The position numbers and the translations under genes were made by a program. A DNA stretch of 64,000 bases from Cellulophaga sp. L1A9 (GTDB taxonomy: Bacteria > Bacteroidota > Bacteroidia > Flavobacteriales > Flavobacteriaceae). The notes beneath the pieces were generated by a model that was not told the DNA's origin, did no database searches, and saw only the letters and a list, made by a program, of their open reading frames with translations. Below are positions 1 through 7,965 of this stretch, one piece after another (position 1 is the first letter of the stretch; the number at the start of each line of letters is the position of its first letter). Where the stretch lies: positions 3,472,001 through 3,536,000 of the forward strand of contig NZ_CP047027.1 in the NCBI RefSeq assembly GCF_009797025.1, read 5' to 3'.

Positions 1-1
1 T

Positions 2-394
2 GCTGCGCTAAGTGGGGTGGATGTGCGACTATTGGTTTCTGAAAAAGCAGATAGTAAAATAGTAGGGTGGAGTGTACGCTCTTATTTTGAAGCACTTTTA
101 AAATCAGGAATTAAAATTCACCTTTTTCCAGATGGTTTTTTACACAGTAAAATTATAGTGAGTGATGATGTGATAAGTACTATAGGCACAGCAAATTTAG
201 ACGACCGTAGTTTTGAACAGAATTATGAGGTCAATGCAGTAATGTATGATAGCGCTTTCGCAAAGCTTCTCAAAGCAGATTTTTTAAAAGATGCTCATCG
301 AAGTAAAAGTTTAACCTATGTAGAATTTGTAAATAGACCGTGGAGTGATAAATTAAAAGAAGGTTTTGGCAAGTTGTTCAGTGCCCTTTTATAA
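2..394 (+). CDS. Cardiolipin synthase / phospholipase D-family protein, C-terminal part (5' end outside window)
   Basis: The reading frame is open from the first bases of the window, so only the last 130 or so residues are present. They carry the second HKD motif of the phospholipase D superfamily: HSKIIVSD followed by IGTANLDDRSF, which matches HxK(x)4D with the downstream G-[ST]-x-N variant. The sequence NLDDRSFEQNYEVN and the closing segment (WSDKLKEGFGKLFSALL) are typical of bacterial cardiolipin synthases, which condense phosphatidyl groups at the inner membrane. A GTG at position 17 is an internal codon, not the start. The assignment to the superfamily is firm; cardiolipin synthase rather than another PLD enzyme is inferred from the C-terminal pattern. 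Confidence 0.85.
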   Translation, partial: AALSGVDVRLLVSEKADSKIVGWSVRSYFEALLKSGIKIHLFPDGFLHSKIIVSDDVISTIGTANLDDRSFEQNYEVNAVMYDSAFAKLLKADFLKDAHRSKSLTYVEFVNRPWSDKLKEGFGKLFSALL

Positions 395-444
395 AGATAT
401 AATACAAATATTTTTCAAAATTTCTCTCATAATTAAGCGTCTTA

Positions 445-460
445 TGTAACAAAAGTTACG
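445..460. promoter_or_regulatory. CRP/FNR-type dyad TGTAAC-AAAA-GTTACG upstream of the small Cys protein
   Basis: TGTAAC at 445-450 and GTTACG at 455-460 form a near-perfect inverted repeat with a 4-bp centre. A TAnnTTTG-like element (TAAATTAG, 482-489) follows after 21 bp. The same dyad (TGTAAC-CCGA-GTTACA) with the same 21-bp gap lies upstream of the peroxiredoxin gene at 5493-5508. The layout fits an activator site near -41. The predicted transcription start then falls almost on the GTG start codon at 494, so the leader would be very short or the gene starts later. Confidence 0.5.
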
Positions 461-493
461 GTAAAAATGAGTACAACATATTAAATTAGTATT

Positions 494-871
494 GTGAAAA
501 TAGCTAACCAAATAATTTTTATTTTATTTACTACTATTACCTTATTCAGTACGTTAAAGAATACAGGTACACTAGGGTATTATATTGTATTTACGGATAA
601 TTTTGTTGAGAATTTTTGCGAAAATAAAAGTAGACCAGCGTTAGAATGTAATGGAAAGTGTGTGCTTTCAAAAATGCTTTTACAACAAGCAAGTGAAGAT
701 AAAGAGCCTTTAAAAATAGATTTTTTAAGAAATGAAACAGTATTGTTTTTAGGAACAATTTTTAATATTGAATTTGTAACCCCTATGAATACATCCTATC
801 TTAATTTAGGATATCATATTACGTATTCCTTTAAACTAATAGCCCAAATTACGCACCCACCACAAATTTAA
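494..871 (+). CDS. Small membrane-anchored cysteine protein, possible copper-handling partner of the TonB receptor
   Basis: This 125-residue protein begins with one hydrophobic segment (about residues 5-21) that could be an uncleaved anchor or signal. After it come three cysteines, C42, C52 and C56, in the pattern C-x9-C-x3-C, the last two within ECNGKC. I recognise this CNGKC arrangement from small Bacteroidota proteins of unknown function. No enzyme domain is visible. The gene starts with GTG and lies 83 bp before an OprC-like TonB receptor in the same direction, so the two are probably co-transcribed. A metal-binding role (copper, by context) is inference only. Confidence 0.6.
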   Translation: MKIANQIIFILFTTITLFSTLKNTGTLGYYIVFTDNFVENFCENKSRPALECNGKCVLSKMLLQQASEDKEPLKIDFLRNETVLFLGTIFNIEFVTPMNTSYLNLGYHITYSFKLIAQITHPPQI

Positions 872-954
872 GATGATACTTCGTTACTAAATTACTGAAC
901 GCTCTTTTAGAGCCTTCAGTGCTGTTTACATGTATAATTTTAAATATCAAAAAT

Positions 955-3252
955 ATGAAAATCACCTATTTTTTGATGCCTGTGCTTTTTTTATTCGGGC
1001 AGCTAATTTCCGCACAAAATTTTAAGGGTAAGGTCCTGGACGAAGAGAACAATAGTCCCCTTACTGGAGCATATATAATAACACAAACTGGAAAAGGTAC
1101 CTATACCAATGAGAATGGAAATTTTCAATTGACAGTTCCACAAAATGGGACTTCAATTACTATTTCATATCTGGGGTATAAAACCATCCAACAGGATATT
1201 TTTCCGGCCAAAGAAGAAAAACAATTCTTATTAAAAATGACTCCTATAGAAGTCACAGGAGTTTTGGTTACGGGTAATGCTAAGACAGATCCTGTATTTG
1301 CCCTTGAAACTAATGATTATGTTAAAAAAACAGTTCAGCCTAAAAATGTGGCTGATTTGTTTGCCGATGTTAATGGTTTTGCTCTAATTAAACGAGGGAA
1401 TTATGCTATTGATCCTTCATTTAGAGCTACGCAATATGAGCAATTAAATGTACAGTTTGATGGCGGTACAAAAGCGATGCACGCCTGTCCTAACCGTATG
1501 GATCCTATAACAACGCATGTTATTCCTGAAGAGATAGAGAAAATAGAAATTATAAAAGGACCTTATACGGTTCGGTATGGCGCAACATTTGGCGGTATTG
1601 TTAATTTGGTAACTCAAAAACCTAGCAATGATGATTTTGGTTTAAGTGGTAGTGTGCATGCAGGGTATGAAAGTAATGGTAATTCACTGGTTTCCATGGC
1701 TCGTTTGCAACAAGCAACAGAAAAGTACGATCTTGTTGGAAATGTTGGCTTCAGAGATTTTGGAAACTATGAAGATGGTGATGGGGTAGAAATTCCTTCC
1801 TCTTTTAGGAGCTTAGATTTTGGATTACGTGTAGGGTATAATATTACCGAGAACCAAAGAATCCAATCGCATTGGAGAAAATCATTCGGAAGAGATGTAT
1901 TGCACGCAGGACTCCCTATGGATACTGAGGAAGATAATAGTTCTATTATCTCAATTGATTACGCTTTAGATGGTTTACAGGGTGTTTTAAAAGGAGTTGA
2001 TGCTAAAGCATATTATAGCTATGTAGATCATGTGATGACCAATACACGAAGACCTAGTTTTATGATGACGGAAGCTGTTTCTGCTATAGATGCAACTACC
2101 GCTGGAGGTAAAGTAGAATTACACCTTAAACCTTCTGATAAATTTTCGCTATTCACAGGCGTAGACCTTTTGCACATCGCTAGAGACGGAGACCGTACGC
2201 GATTGGTAAAACAAAATATGATGGGAGCAATTTTAACGCCTATAGCATATACAGATAAGGTATGGCAAGATTCTTATATTAATGATTTTGGTGTTTTTGT
2301 AGAAAGTAGATATCCTATAAGCCATAAAACTATTTTAGTGACAGGTTTGCGTTATGATGGGGTAACTTCTGAAATAAAAGATCCTGAAGCAGATTTCGCT
2401 GCGTTATATCCAGATTTGGATAAAAGAACAGAGCATAATATTAGTGGTACGGCTTCTATAAAATATGCACAATCAGAGCAGTTTTTAATGGAGATAGCGT
2501 ATGGTAGAGGTGTCCGTTCTGCGAATATGATAGAACGCGTAATTAATCATTTTACAGTAGGTCAAGATTCCTATGAATACATAGGTAATCCTAATTTAAA
2601 GGCAGAAGTAAATAATCAGTTTGAAATTGGTTTTAAAGGATCTTTACCTATTTCTAAAGAAAATGCAGGTAAGTTTACCTACCAGACATCGTTTTATTAT
2701 TCTTTGTATGAAAATTATATTGTTGCTGTAATTGATCCCTCTAAAACACGAAAATTTATGCCGACTAGTGAGCCTTTGAATCCAAAGGTATTTAGGAATT
2801 TAGATGAAGCTTATAAAACGGGTTTCGAAATTAGTACTGGGGTAGATTTTTATAAAAATTTTAATTTCACAACAGCCCTAGCTTATGTATATGCTAAAAA
2901 TAAAGATTTGAGTGAATCTTTGCCTTTAGTGCCCCCTTTAACGACTCGTTTTAAACTGGCTTTTGAAAAAGAAAAATTTTGGGCTAGCGCAAATTATACC
3001 TTAACTTCTAAACAAGAAGATATTGCTATTTCATTTGGCGAACAGGTAACTCCTGGTTACGATGTTTTAGATTTACGATTGGGTTTTATTCCTTTTAAAA
3101 ATATAACATTAGGGGTAGCAGCGCTAAATGTATTTGATAAAACATACAGTAATCATCTTAATTTTGCTTTCAATAATCAGGCAGCTTTTGGTACGGTTCC
3201 GATCAATGATCCGGGTCGAAATTTATCAGCTTTCGTACAATATAAATTTTAA
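955..3252 (+). CDS. TonB-dependent outer membrane receptor, OprC/NosA-like copper receptor
   Basis: The protein is 765 residues when started at the ATG at 955, which directly precedes a signal peptide (MKITYFLM... ending SAQ at 21). An upstream GTG at 919 would put twelve residues before the signal and is rejected. Residues 22-105 form a carboxypeptidase-like regulatory domain common in Bacteroidota receptors; the plug follows (about 120-225) and then a 22-strand-type barrel ending in a terminal phenylalanine. The plug holds HACPNRMDP, giving C178-x3-M182, and the barrel holds DHVM, giving H359-x-M361. Together these match the CxxxM-HxM copper site described for Pseudomonas OprC. The substrate is therefore probably copper; siderophore uptake is less likely. 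A strong terminator follows. Confidence 0.85.
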   Translation: MKITYFLMPVLFLFGQLISAQNFKGKVLDEENNSPLTGAYIITQTGKGTYTNENGNFQLTVPQNGTSITISYLGYKTIQQDIFPAKEEKQFLLKMTPIEVTGVLVTGNAKTDPVFALETNDYVKKTVQPKNVADLFADVNGFALIKRGNYAIDPSFRATQYEQLNVQFDGGTKAMHACPNRMDPITTHVIPEEIEKIEIIKGPYTVRYGATFGGIVNLVTQKPSNDDFGLSGSVHAGYESNGNSLVSMARLQQATEKYDLVGNVGFRDFGNYEDGDGVEIPSSFRSLDFGLRVGYNITENQRIQSHWRKSFGRDVLHAGLPMDTEEDNSSIISIDYALDGLQGVLKGVDAKAYYSYVDHVMTNTRRPSFMMTEAVSAIDATTAGGKVELHLKPSDKFSLFTGVDLLHIARDGDRTRLVKQNMMGAILTPIAYTDKVWQDSYINDFGVFVESRYPISHKTILVTGLRYDGVTSEIKDPEADFAALYPDLDKRTEHNISGTASIKYAQSEQFLMEIAYGRGVRSANMIERVINHFTVGQDSYEYIGNPNLKAEVNNQFEIGFKGSLPISKENAGKFTYQTSFYYSLYENYIVAVIDPSKTRKFMPTSEPLNPKVFRNLDEAYKTGFEISTGVDFYKNFNFTTALAYVYAKNKDLSESLPLVPPLTTRFKLAFEKEKFWASANYTLTSKQEDIAISFGEQVTPGYDVLDLRLGFIPFKNITLGVAALNVFDKTYSNHLNFAFNNQAAFGTVPINDPGRNLSAFVQYKF

Positions 3253-3257
3253 TAGAT

Positions 3258-3293
3258 AAAAAAAGTGAGACCTCTTGGTCTCACTTTTTTTTG
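3258..3293 (+). terminator. Rho-independent terminator after the TonB receptor
   Basis: GTGAGACC (3265-3272), loop TCTT, then GGTCTCAC (3277-3284), extended by an A-run before and a T-run after the stem. The symmetric A/T flanks let it work on both strands. Confidence 0.9.
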
Positions 3294-3343
3294 TTTTTAA
3301 ATTTAAAATAAATAGGTACTGCTAAGCAGCAAACTATACCTAC

Positions 3344-4684
3344 TTATTTATACTTATTTACTTTTTCACTGAGGTCAAATACCTTAACTTCCTTCATTTC
3401 TTTTGCTACAATACTTGATCCTGCTGCACTTCTATACCCACCAGCACAGTGAACAACAATAGGCTTATTTCTAGGAATAATTTTAATTGAATGACGAAGT
3501 TCATTTAAGGAGATGTTCATCGCATTGGCGAAAATTTTACCCTCATGTACTTCACTTTTATTTCTAATGTCTAGAATAGTGTAATCTTCCGTATGACCTT
3601 CAAAAGCTGAAAAGTCAAATTTATCTGATTGCTCCATGTCTATATTTGCTAAAGTTACTACGGCTTTTATTTGTGCTTCATAGCCAATTTTAGCAATGCG
3701 TTCTATAATTTCTTGCCTTTTAGTGATACTATCAACAACCAGGTAATAAGGTTCATTGGGAGCTATGATAGCACCTAGCCAAGTTTCAATTTTATCATCC
3801 TCATCTCGTGCCATAATGTTTATGGAATTGGGGAGGTGGTTATTTTTGAAATCAATTTCATTTCTAGTATCTACTACAGTAATATTTTTTTCAACTGTAG
3901 CTACCTCCATTAAAAAAGGAATTTTGGCAATACTAGGTTCAACAGAGGTGGCTCCACTTTTATTTAGGTCTACATCAAATCCAAAATAAGAAGGAATAAA
4001 AGGTTGGTCTGCTAATATATGATCTGTAAAATCTTTTTCTGATAAATTTTTAAATGCCCAATTACTCTTACGCTCTTTACCAAGCGTGCTGGAAGAGTCA
4101 GTACTCATATTTTTCCCACAAAGTGATCCTGCTCCATGAGCTGGATAAAGGATAGTTTCATCGGGTAGTTGCTTAAATTTATTTTGGATGGTTTGAAACA
4201 TAGCTCTTGCTAATTCTTCCCGTTTCGCTTTCATGTTTCCTACTTTTTCTCTTAAATCAGGCCTACCTACATCACCAATGAATAAAGTATCTCCTGTAAA
4301 CATGGCATGCTTAGATTTTTTATCTTTTGCTACAATGGTAATACCGTCTGGAGAATGTCCTGGTGTGTTTAGCGCAGTGAAAATTACTTCACTCATGGAG
4401 AAAGTATCACCGTCATCAAAGGTTTTGTGCGGATAATCTGCACCAACTAATTTACTAGTATAAATAGTAGCACCTGTTTCATTATGGATTTGTAAATGAC
4501 TGCTTACAAAATCTGCATGCGGATGGGTCTCAAAAACGGCAACAATCTGCGCATTGTTTTCTTCGGCAAATACATAATAAGGTTTAGGATCCCTGGAAGG
4601 ATCTACCAAACTAATTTTATCACCACTCAAAATTGCATAAGAGTAATGAGCTAATGGTTTGTCTTGAAATTGTTTAATAATCAT
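3344..4684 (-). CDS. Metallo-beta-lactamase fold hydrolase with two rhodanese domains (persulfide dioxygenase-like)
   Basis: The first 240 or so residues are an ETHE1/CstB-like metallo-beta-lactamase domain with THPHADF in place of the usual HxHxDH, then FTGDTLF and YPAHGAG as the later metal-binding segments. ETHE1 dioxygenases use only one iron site, so loss of the sixth-position histidine is tolerable. Two rhodanese domains follow. The first (about 255-345) has no cysteine in the active loop and looks catalytically dead. The second (about 365-446) has the intact loop HCAGGYRS. The enzyme likely oxidises glutathione- or protein-bound persulfides and transfers sulfur in the cytoplasm. It sits downstream of a peroxiredoxin gene but is separated from it by a hairpin terminator. 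Confidence 0.88.
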   Translation of the reverse strand: MIIKQFQDKPLAHYSYAILSGDKISLVDPSRDPKPYYVFAEENNAQIVAVFETHPHADFVSSHLQIHNETGATIYTSKLVGADYPHKTFDDGDTFSMSEVIFTALNTPGHSPDGITIVAKDKKSKHAMFTGDTLFIGDVGRPDLREKVGNMKAKREELARAMFQTIQNKFKQLPDETILYPAHGAGSLCGKNMSTDSSSTLGKERKSNWAFKNLSEKDFTDHILADQPFIPSYFGFDVDLNKSGATSVEPSIAKIPFLMEVATVEKNITVVDTRNEIDFKNNHLPNSINIMARDEDDKIETWLGAIIAPNEPYYLVVDSITKRQEIIERIAKIGYEAQIKAVVTLANIDMEQSDKFDFSAFEGHTEDYTILDIRNKSEVHEGKIFANAMNISLNELRHSIKIIPRNKPIVVHCAGGYRSAAGSSIVAKEMKEVKVFDLSEKVNKYK

Positions 4685-4704
4685 AGGGCTTACAATTTTA
4701 AGGT

Positions 4705-4756
4705 TTAAAAATAAAAGAAATATCCATTTCGATATAATACAATCGAAATGGATATT
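4705..4756 (-). terminator. Perfect 15-bp stem terminator after the peroxiredoxin gene
   Basis: AATATCCATTTCGAT (4719-4733) and ATCGAAATGGATATT (4742-4756) are exact reverse complements around an 8-base loop. On the minus strand the hairpin begins seven bases after the peroxiredoxin stop and is followed by a T-rich tract (TCTTTTATTTTT). Confidence 0.85.
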
Positions 4757-4762
4757 ATAAAA

Positions 4763-5428
4763 TTAAATAGTTTTCTTAGCAAGATACCAAGCTACTTTTT
4801 CAAGAGAATCATCTTTTAATCGAGCATTAAGTTCGTCTAGGGTTTTAGGAGGAGATACAATAACTTTGTCTCCTCTTTTCCAATCTAGTGGCATGGCTAC
4901 TTTGTACTCATCGGAAGTTTGTAAGGCATCAAGCGCGCGAAGTATTTCATCCATATTTCTACCAACGTTTAGTGGGTAATACATTACCAAACGTATTTTT
5001 TTCTTTGGATCAATAAAAAAGACGGCTCTAACTGCTGCAGTTTCGCTTTCATTGGGTTGTAACATGCCATATAATTTAGACACCTTCATGTCAATATCAG
5101 CTATGATTGGAAAATCAAAATATACTCCGGTAGTTTCTCGTACATTTTGAACCCACCCTAAATGTGCATGAATGCTATCAATACTTAATCCTAATAATTC
5201 CGTGTTAAGAGCGTCAAATTCGCCTTTTCGGGTTGCAAAACCACTCATCTCAGTGGTACACACCGGAGTAAAATCTGCCGGATGTGAAAACATTACAATC
5301 CATTTGTCTTTAGCAAAATCTGACATTTTGATTTTACCTTTAGTGGTTACTGCTTCAAAATCAGGAGCTATATCTCCTATTCTTGGCATTGAAACAACTT
5401 GTTCTGGCACTACATTTTCGTTATTCAT
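4763..5428 (-). CDS. 1-Cys peroxiredoxin (Prx6/AhpC-TSA family)
   Basis: The 221-residue protein carries the peroxidatic motif PADFTPVCTTE with the catalytic cysteine at C57 (PxxxTxxC). No other cysteine is present, so there is no resolving cysteine and the enzyme is of the 1-Cys Prx6 type. Length and the C-terminal extension (KRGDKVIVSPP) fit that subfamily. It reduces hydrogen peroxide and organic or lipid peroxides in the cytoplasm. It is monocistronic: a terminator follows, and a CRP/FNR-type dyad (5493-5508) with a TAATTTTA -7 element sits upstream, so it is probably controlled by the same factor as the copper-linked gene at 494. Confidence 0.93.
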   Translation of the reverse strand: MNNENVVPEQVVSMPRIGDIAPDFEAVTTKGKIKMSDFAKDKWIVMFSHPADFTPVCTTEMSGFATRKGEFDALNTELLGLSIDSIHAHLGWVQNVRETTGVYFDFPIIADIDMKVSKLYGMLQPNESETAAVRAVFFIDPKKKIRLVMYYPLNVGRNMDEILRALDALQTSDEYKVAMPLDWKRGDKVIVSPPKTLDELNARLKDDSLEKVAWYLAKKTI

Positions 5429-5492
5429 ATTATAGTTTTTATCTATTATTAAATATTATTCAATAAAATTAAACTATTACATTAATGCTGTC

Positions 5493-5508
5493 TGTAACCC
5501 GAGTTACA
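5493..5508. promoter_or_regulatory. CRP/FNR-type dyad TGTAAC-CCGA-GTTACA upstream of peroxiredoxin
   Basis: A perfect 6-bp inverted repeat with a 4-bp centre. Reading on the minus strand, a TAATTTTA element (5471-5464) follows after 21 bp, and the ATG is a further 35 bp on. The centre lies near -41 from the expected start, the class II activator position. The half-site differs from the TGAT-type dyads of the island that follows, which implies a different regulator. Confidence 0.6.
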
Positions 5509-5592
5509 TTAGAGGGGTTTTAACAGTTTTTAACAATTTTAAAATTTGCTGTCAATTGGATAATTTCATCAGGAATAGTGTTTATTACATTA

Positions 5593-6579
5593 TTATAATT
5601 CATGGCGACTCTCCCTATTTTCATTCCATGAGTTTAAAGTGTTAAAGGTCATTTCTGCAATATTTTCAACGGCCTCAACGGTCATATAGCCTTGATGTGG
5701 GGTGAGTAATACATTTGGTAAGCTCAGTAATTTTTTAAGCACTTTATCTTTTATTCCAATTTCCGAAAAGTCTTTAAAAAAAGTTCCCGCTTCTTTTTCA
5801 TATACATCGGTGCAATAGCCAGCAATTTGTTTAATTTCAAGGGCCTCAATAATAGCTACAGTATTAACATGGGCGCCTCTAGCGGTATTTACGATAACTA
5901 CATTTTTTTTCATTAAAGCCATTCGCTCTTTGTTAATGAGATAATAATTATCTTCCGTAAGGGGTATGTGCAAACTAATAATATCTGATTCAATGCACAA
6001 TTGATCTAAGCCTACGTATTTTAGATTGTATTTGGTTTCTAAATCATAATTAGGGCTAATATCATAAGCAAGAATAGTACAACCATAACCATTCATGATA
6101 CTGGCCATTGCCGAACCAATGCTTCCTGTACCAATTAAACCAACTTTTTTACCGTGTATATTAAATCCCATTAGGTGCTTCTGAAGAAAGTTGTAAGCTT
6201 TAACTTGAGTGCTTGCAGTGACAATTTTACGGTTTAAAGCTAGTAGTAGTGCACTTGCATGTTCGGCAATTGCATACGGAGAATAATCTGGAACATTGGC
6301 TACTTTAAAGCCATAATTCTTAGCGGCAGTTAAATGTACATTGTTATGCCCTGCAGAGCGCAATGCAATATATTTAACTCCTAAATCCCAAAGTTTTTCT
6401 AATACTAATGAGGAAGCATCATCTCCCGAAAATATTGAAATTGCTTGATATCCTACAGCTTTTAGTGCAGTTTCGCTGGTTAAAGCATCTTTAATAAAAC
6501 TTATTTTTTGGTTTTTTGAGTTCGCTTCTTTGAGAAACGGAATTTCAAAATCTTTACTACTATAGAATAATATTTTCAT
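5593..6579 (-). CDS. ldhA: D-lactate dehydrogenase (D-2-hydroxyacid dehydrogenase family)
   Basis: The 328-residue protein has the family layout: substrate domain with the conserved arginine in IALRSAGHNN (R74), the Rossmann motif GLIGTGSIG (147-155), the catalytic arginine in NTARGAHVNT, the glutamate in TDVYEKEAG and the histidine in TPHQGYMT. The LRSAGHNN and DVYEKEAG segments point to fermentative D-lactate dehydrogenase rather than glycerate or phosphoglycerate dehydrogenase. It would reduce pyruvate with NADH when respiration fails. It is the last gene of a run (USP, MscS, ATP-cone protein, beta-CASP nuclease, LDH) with gaps of 1-37 bp, probably all read from the promoter at 10.6 kb. 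Confidence 0.9.
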   Translation of the reverse strand: MKILFYSSKDFEIPFLKEANSKNQKISFIKDALTSETALKAVGYQAISIFSGDDASSLVLEKLWDLGVKYIALRSAGHNNVHLTAAKNYGFKVANVPDYSPYAIAEHASALLLALNRKIVTASTQVKAYNFLQKHLMGFNIHGKKVGLIGTGSIGSAMASIMNGYGCTILAYDISPNYDLETKYNLKYVGLDQLCIESDIISLHIPLTEDNYYLINKERMALMKKNVVIVNTARGAHVNTVAIIEALEIKQIAGYCTDVYEKEAGTFFKDFSEIGIKDKVLKKLLSLPNVLLTPHQGYMTVEAVENIAEMTFNTLNSWNENRESRHEL

Positions 6580-6591
6580 GAGTGATTGTGA

Positions 6592-7962
6592 TTACAAAAT
6601 AATTTCTAGGGTATCATTTAATTTAGGAATAGTAACATTCCAGTGATATACATCTCTAATTTTTACTTTAAAAATATCTAAAGCACTAGGTTCTCCATGG
6701 ATTAAGAATACATTTTCGGGTATGTTTTTTATCTCATTTAACCAATCTATTAACTCCCCTTGGTCTGCATGTGCGGATAAGCTTTCTAAATGATTTACAG
6801 AAGCTTTAACGGGATAGTACTTTCCATAAATCTTTAATTCATGAGCGCCATCTAATAATTGCCTGCCTCGGGTACCTTCTGCTTGGTAACCTACGATTAA
6901 AATAGAAGTAGATGTTTTGTCTATCATTTGTTTTAAATAGGTTAAAACACGCCCACCAGTTACCATACCACTTCCCGCAATAATTATTTTAGGTCTAGGG
7001 TTATCTATTGTTTTCCAAGTATCACTATACGATGTAATGATGTTGAAATGTGTACACATTGCATCATATTCTGCTGAAGATAATTTGTGCCATTCTGGAA
7101 ATTCCTGAAATACAGACAACACATTATTTCCCATGGGGCTATCAATAAATATTGGGATATTCGGAATTTTATTCTTTTTGAATAATTGCCACAACGTGTA
7201 CATTAAAGATTGTAAACGTTCTACAGCAAAAGAGGGGATAATTAAGTTTCCGCCATTCGTAATTGTCTTATGTACCAAATCAACTAGCATGCCTTCTACA
7301 TCTTCTTTAGGATGTAACTTATTGCCATATGTACTTTCTAAAAACAAGTAATCTGCCCATTGTGGCTTTTCTGGTTTAGATAGTAAGACGTCGTGAATTC
7401 TTCCAACATCACCAGAAAACACAAATATTTTCCCTGAAATATCTAGTTCTATAAACGTTGCTCCAATAATATGTCCGTTATATCTAAATCTCAGTTTTAT
7501 AGTATCAGAAAGCGGTAACCATTTGTCTTTTTCGGCGGACTCAAATTTCGAAATCGTGTTTTTGGCCTCATCTACAGTATAGAATGGTACTGCAGGATGA
7601 TGCTTACTATACCCTTCTTCATTTGCTTTTGTGGCTTCTTCTTCCTGAATTTTGCCACTATCTAAGAGTATAATTTCTGTAATAGCTAATGTTGGAGCGG
7701 TACCAATAATTTTACCTCTAAAGCCTTCTTTCACTAATCGTGGTAAATATCCAGTATGGTCTAAATGCCCATGCGTAAGTAAAACAACATCGACTTTTGA
7801 AGCATCAATAGGTAAAGGTGCCCAGTTAATTTCGCGGAGTTCTTTTAATCCTTGAAACATTCCGCAATCTACCATAAGGTTTAGATCGGGAGTTTCTAAA
7901 TAAAATTTAGAGCCTGTTACTGTACCTGATGCGCCAAGAAAATGAATTTTTAGAGTGTTCAT
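6592..7962 (-). CDS. Beta-CASP metallo-beta-lactamase RNase-like protein
   Basis: The 456-residue protein has the metallo-beta-lactamase motif HGHLDH (64-69), the GDVGR and FLESTYGN segments, a beta-CASP domain (about 200-330) and the C-terminal RNA-metabolising motif (SAHADQ, then LIHGEPSAL). This is the CPSF-100/RNase J-like single-domain exonuclease family seen in bacteria and archaea. It probably processes or degrades RNA in the cytoplasm. The next upstream gene ends three bases before its start, and D-lactate dehydrogenase follows after 12 bp. Its place among stress and fermentation genes suggests a role in RNA turnover during energy limitation, which is inference. Confidence 0.88.
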   Translation of the reverse strand: MNTLKIHFLGASGTVTGSKFYLETPDLNLMVDCGMFQGLKELREINWAPLPIDASKVDVVLLTHGHLDHTGYLPRLVKEGFRGKIIGTAPTLAITEIILLDSGKIQEEEATKANEEGYSKHHPAVPFYTVDEAKNTISKFESAEKDKWLPLSDTIKLRFRYNGHIIGATFIELDISGKIFVFSGDVGRIHDVLLSKPEKPQWADYLFLESTYGNKLHPKEDVEGMLVDLVHKTITNGGNLIIPSFAVERLQSLMYTLWQLFKKNKIPNIPIFIDSPMGNNVLSVFQEFPEWHKLSSAEYDAMCTHFNIITSYSDTWKTIDNPRPKIIIAGSGMVTGGRVLTYLKQMIDKTSTSILIVGYQAEGTRGRQLLDGAHELKIYGKYYPVKASVNHLESLSAHADQGELIDWLNEIKNIPENVFLIHGEPSALDIFKVKIRDVYHWNVTIPKLNDTLEIIL

Positions 7963-7965
7963 AGC

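Noticed and set aside
919..954. Upstream GTG start for the TonB receptor
   Set aside because: It would add twelve residues in front of a good signal peptide that begins at the ATG at 955.
5520..5603. 27-codon minus-strand frame overlapping the D-lactate dehydrogenase stop
   Set aside because: It is short, has no homologue that I recognise, and runs towards the operator region of the opposite flank; not enough evidence for a gene.
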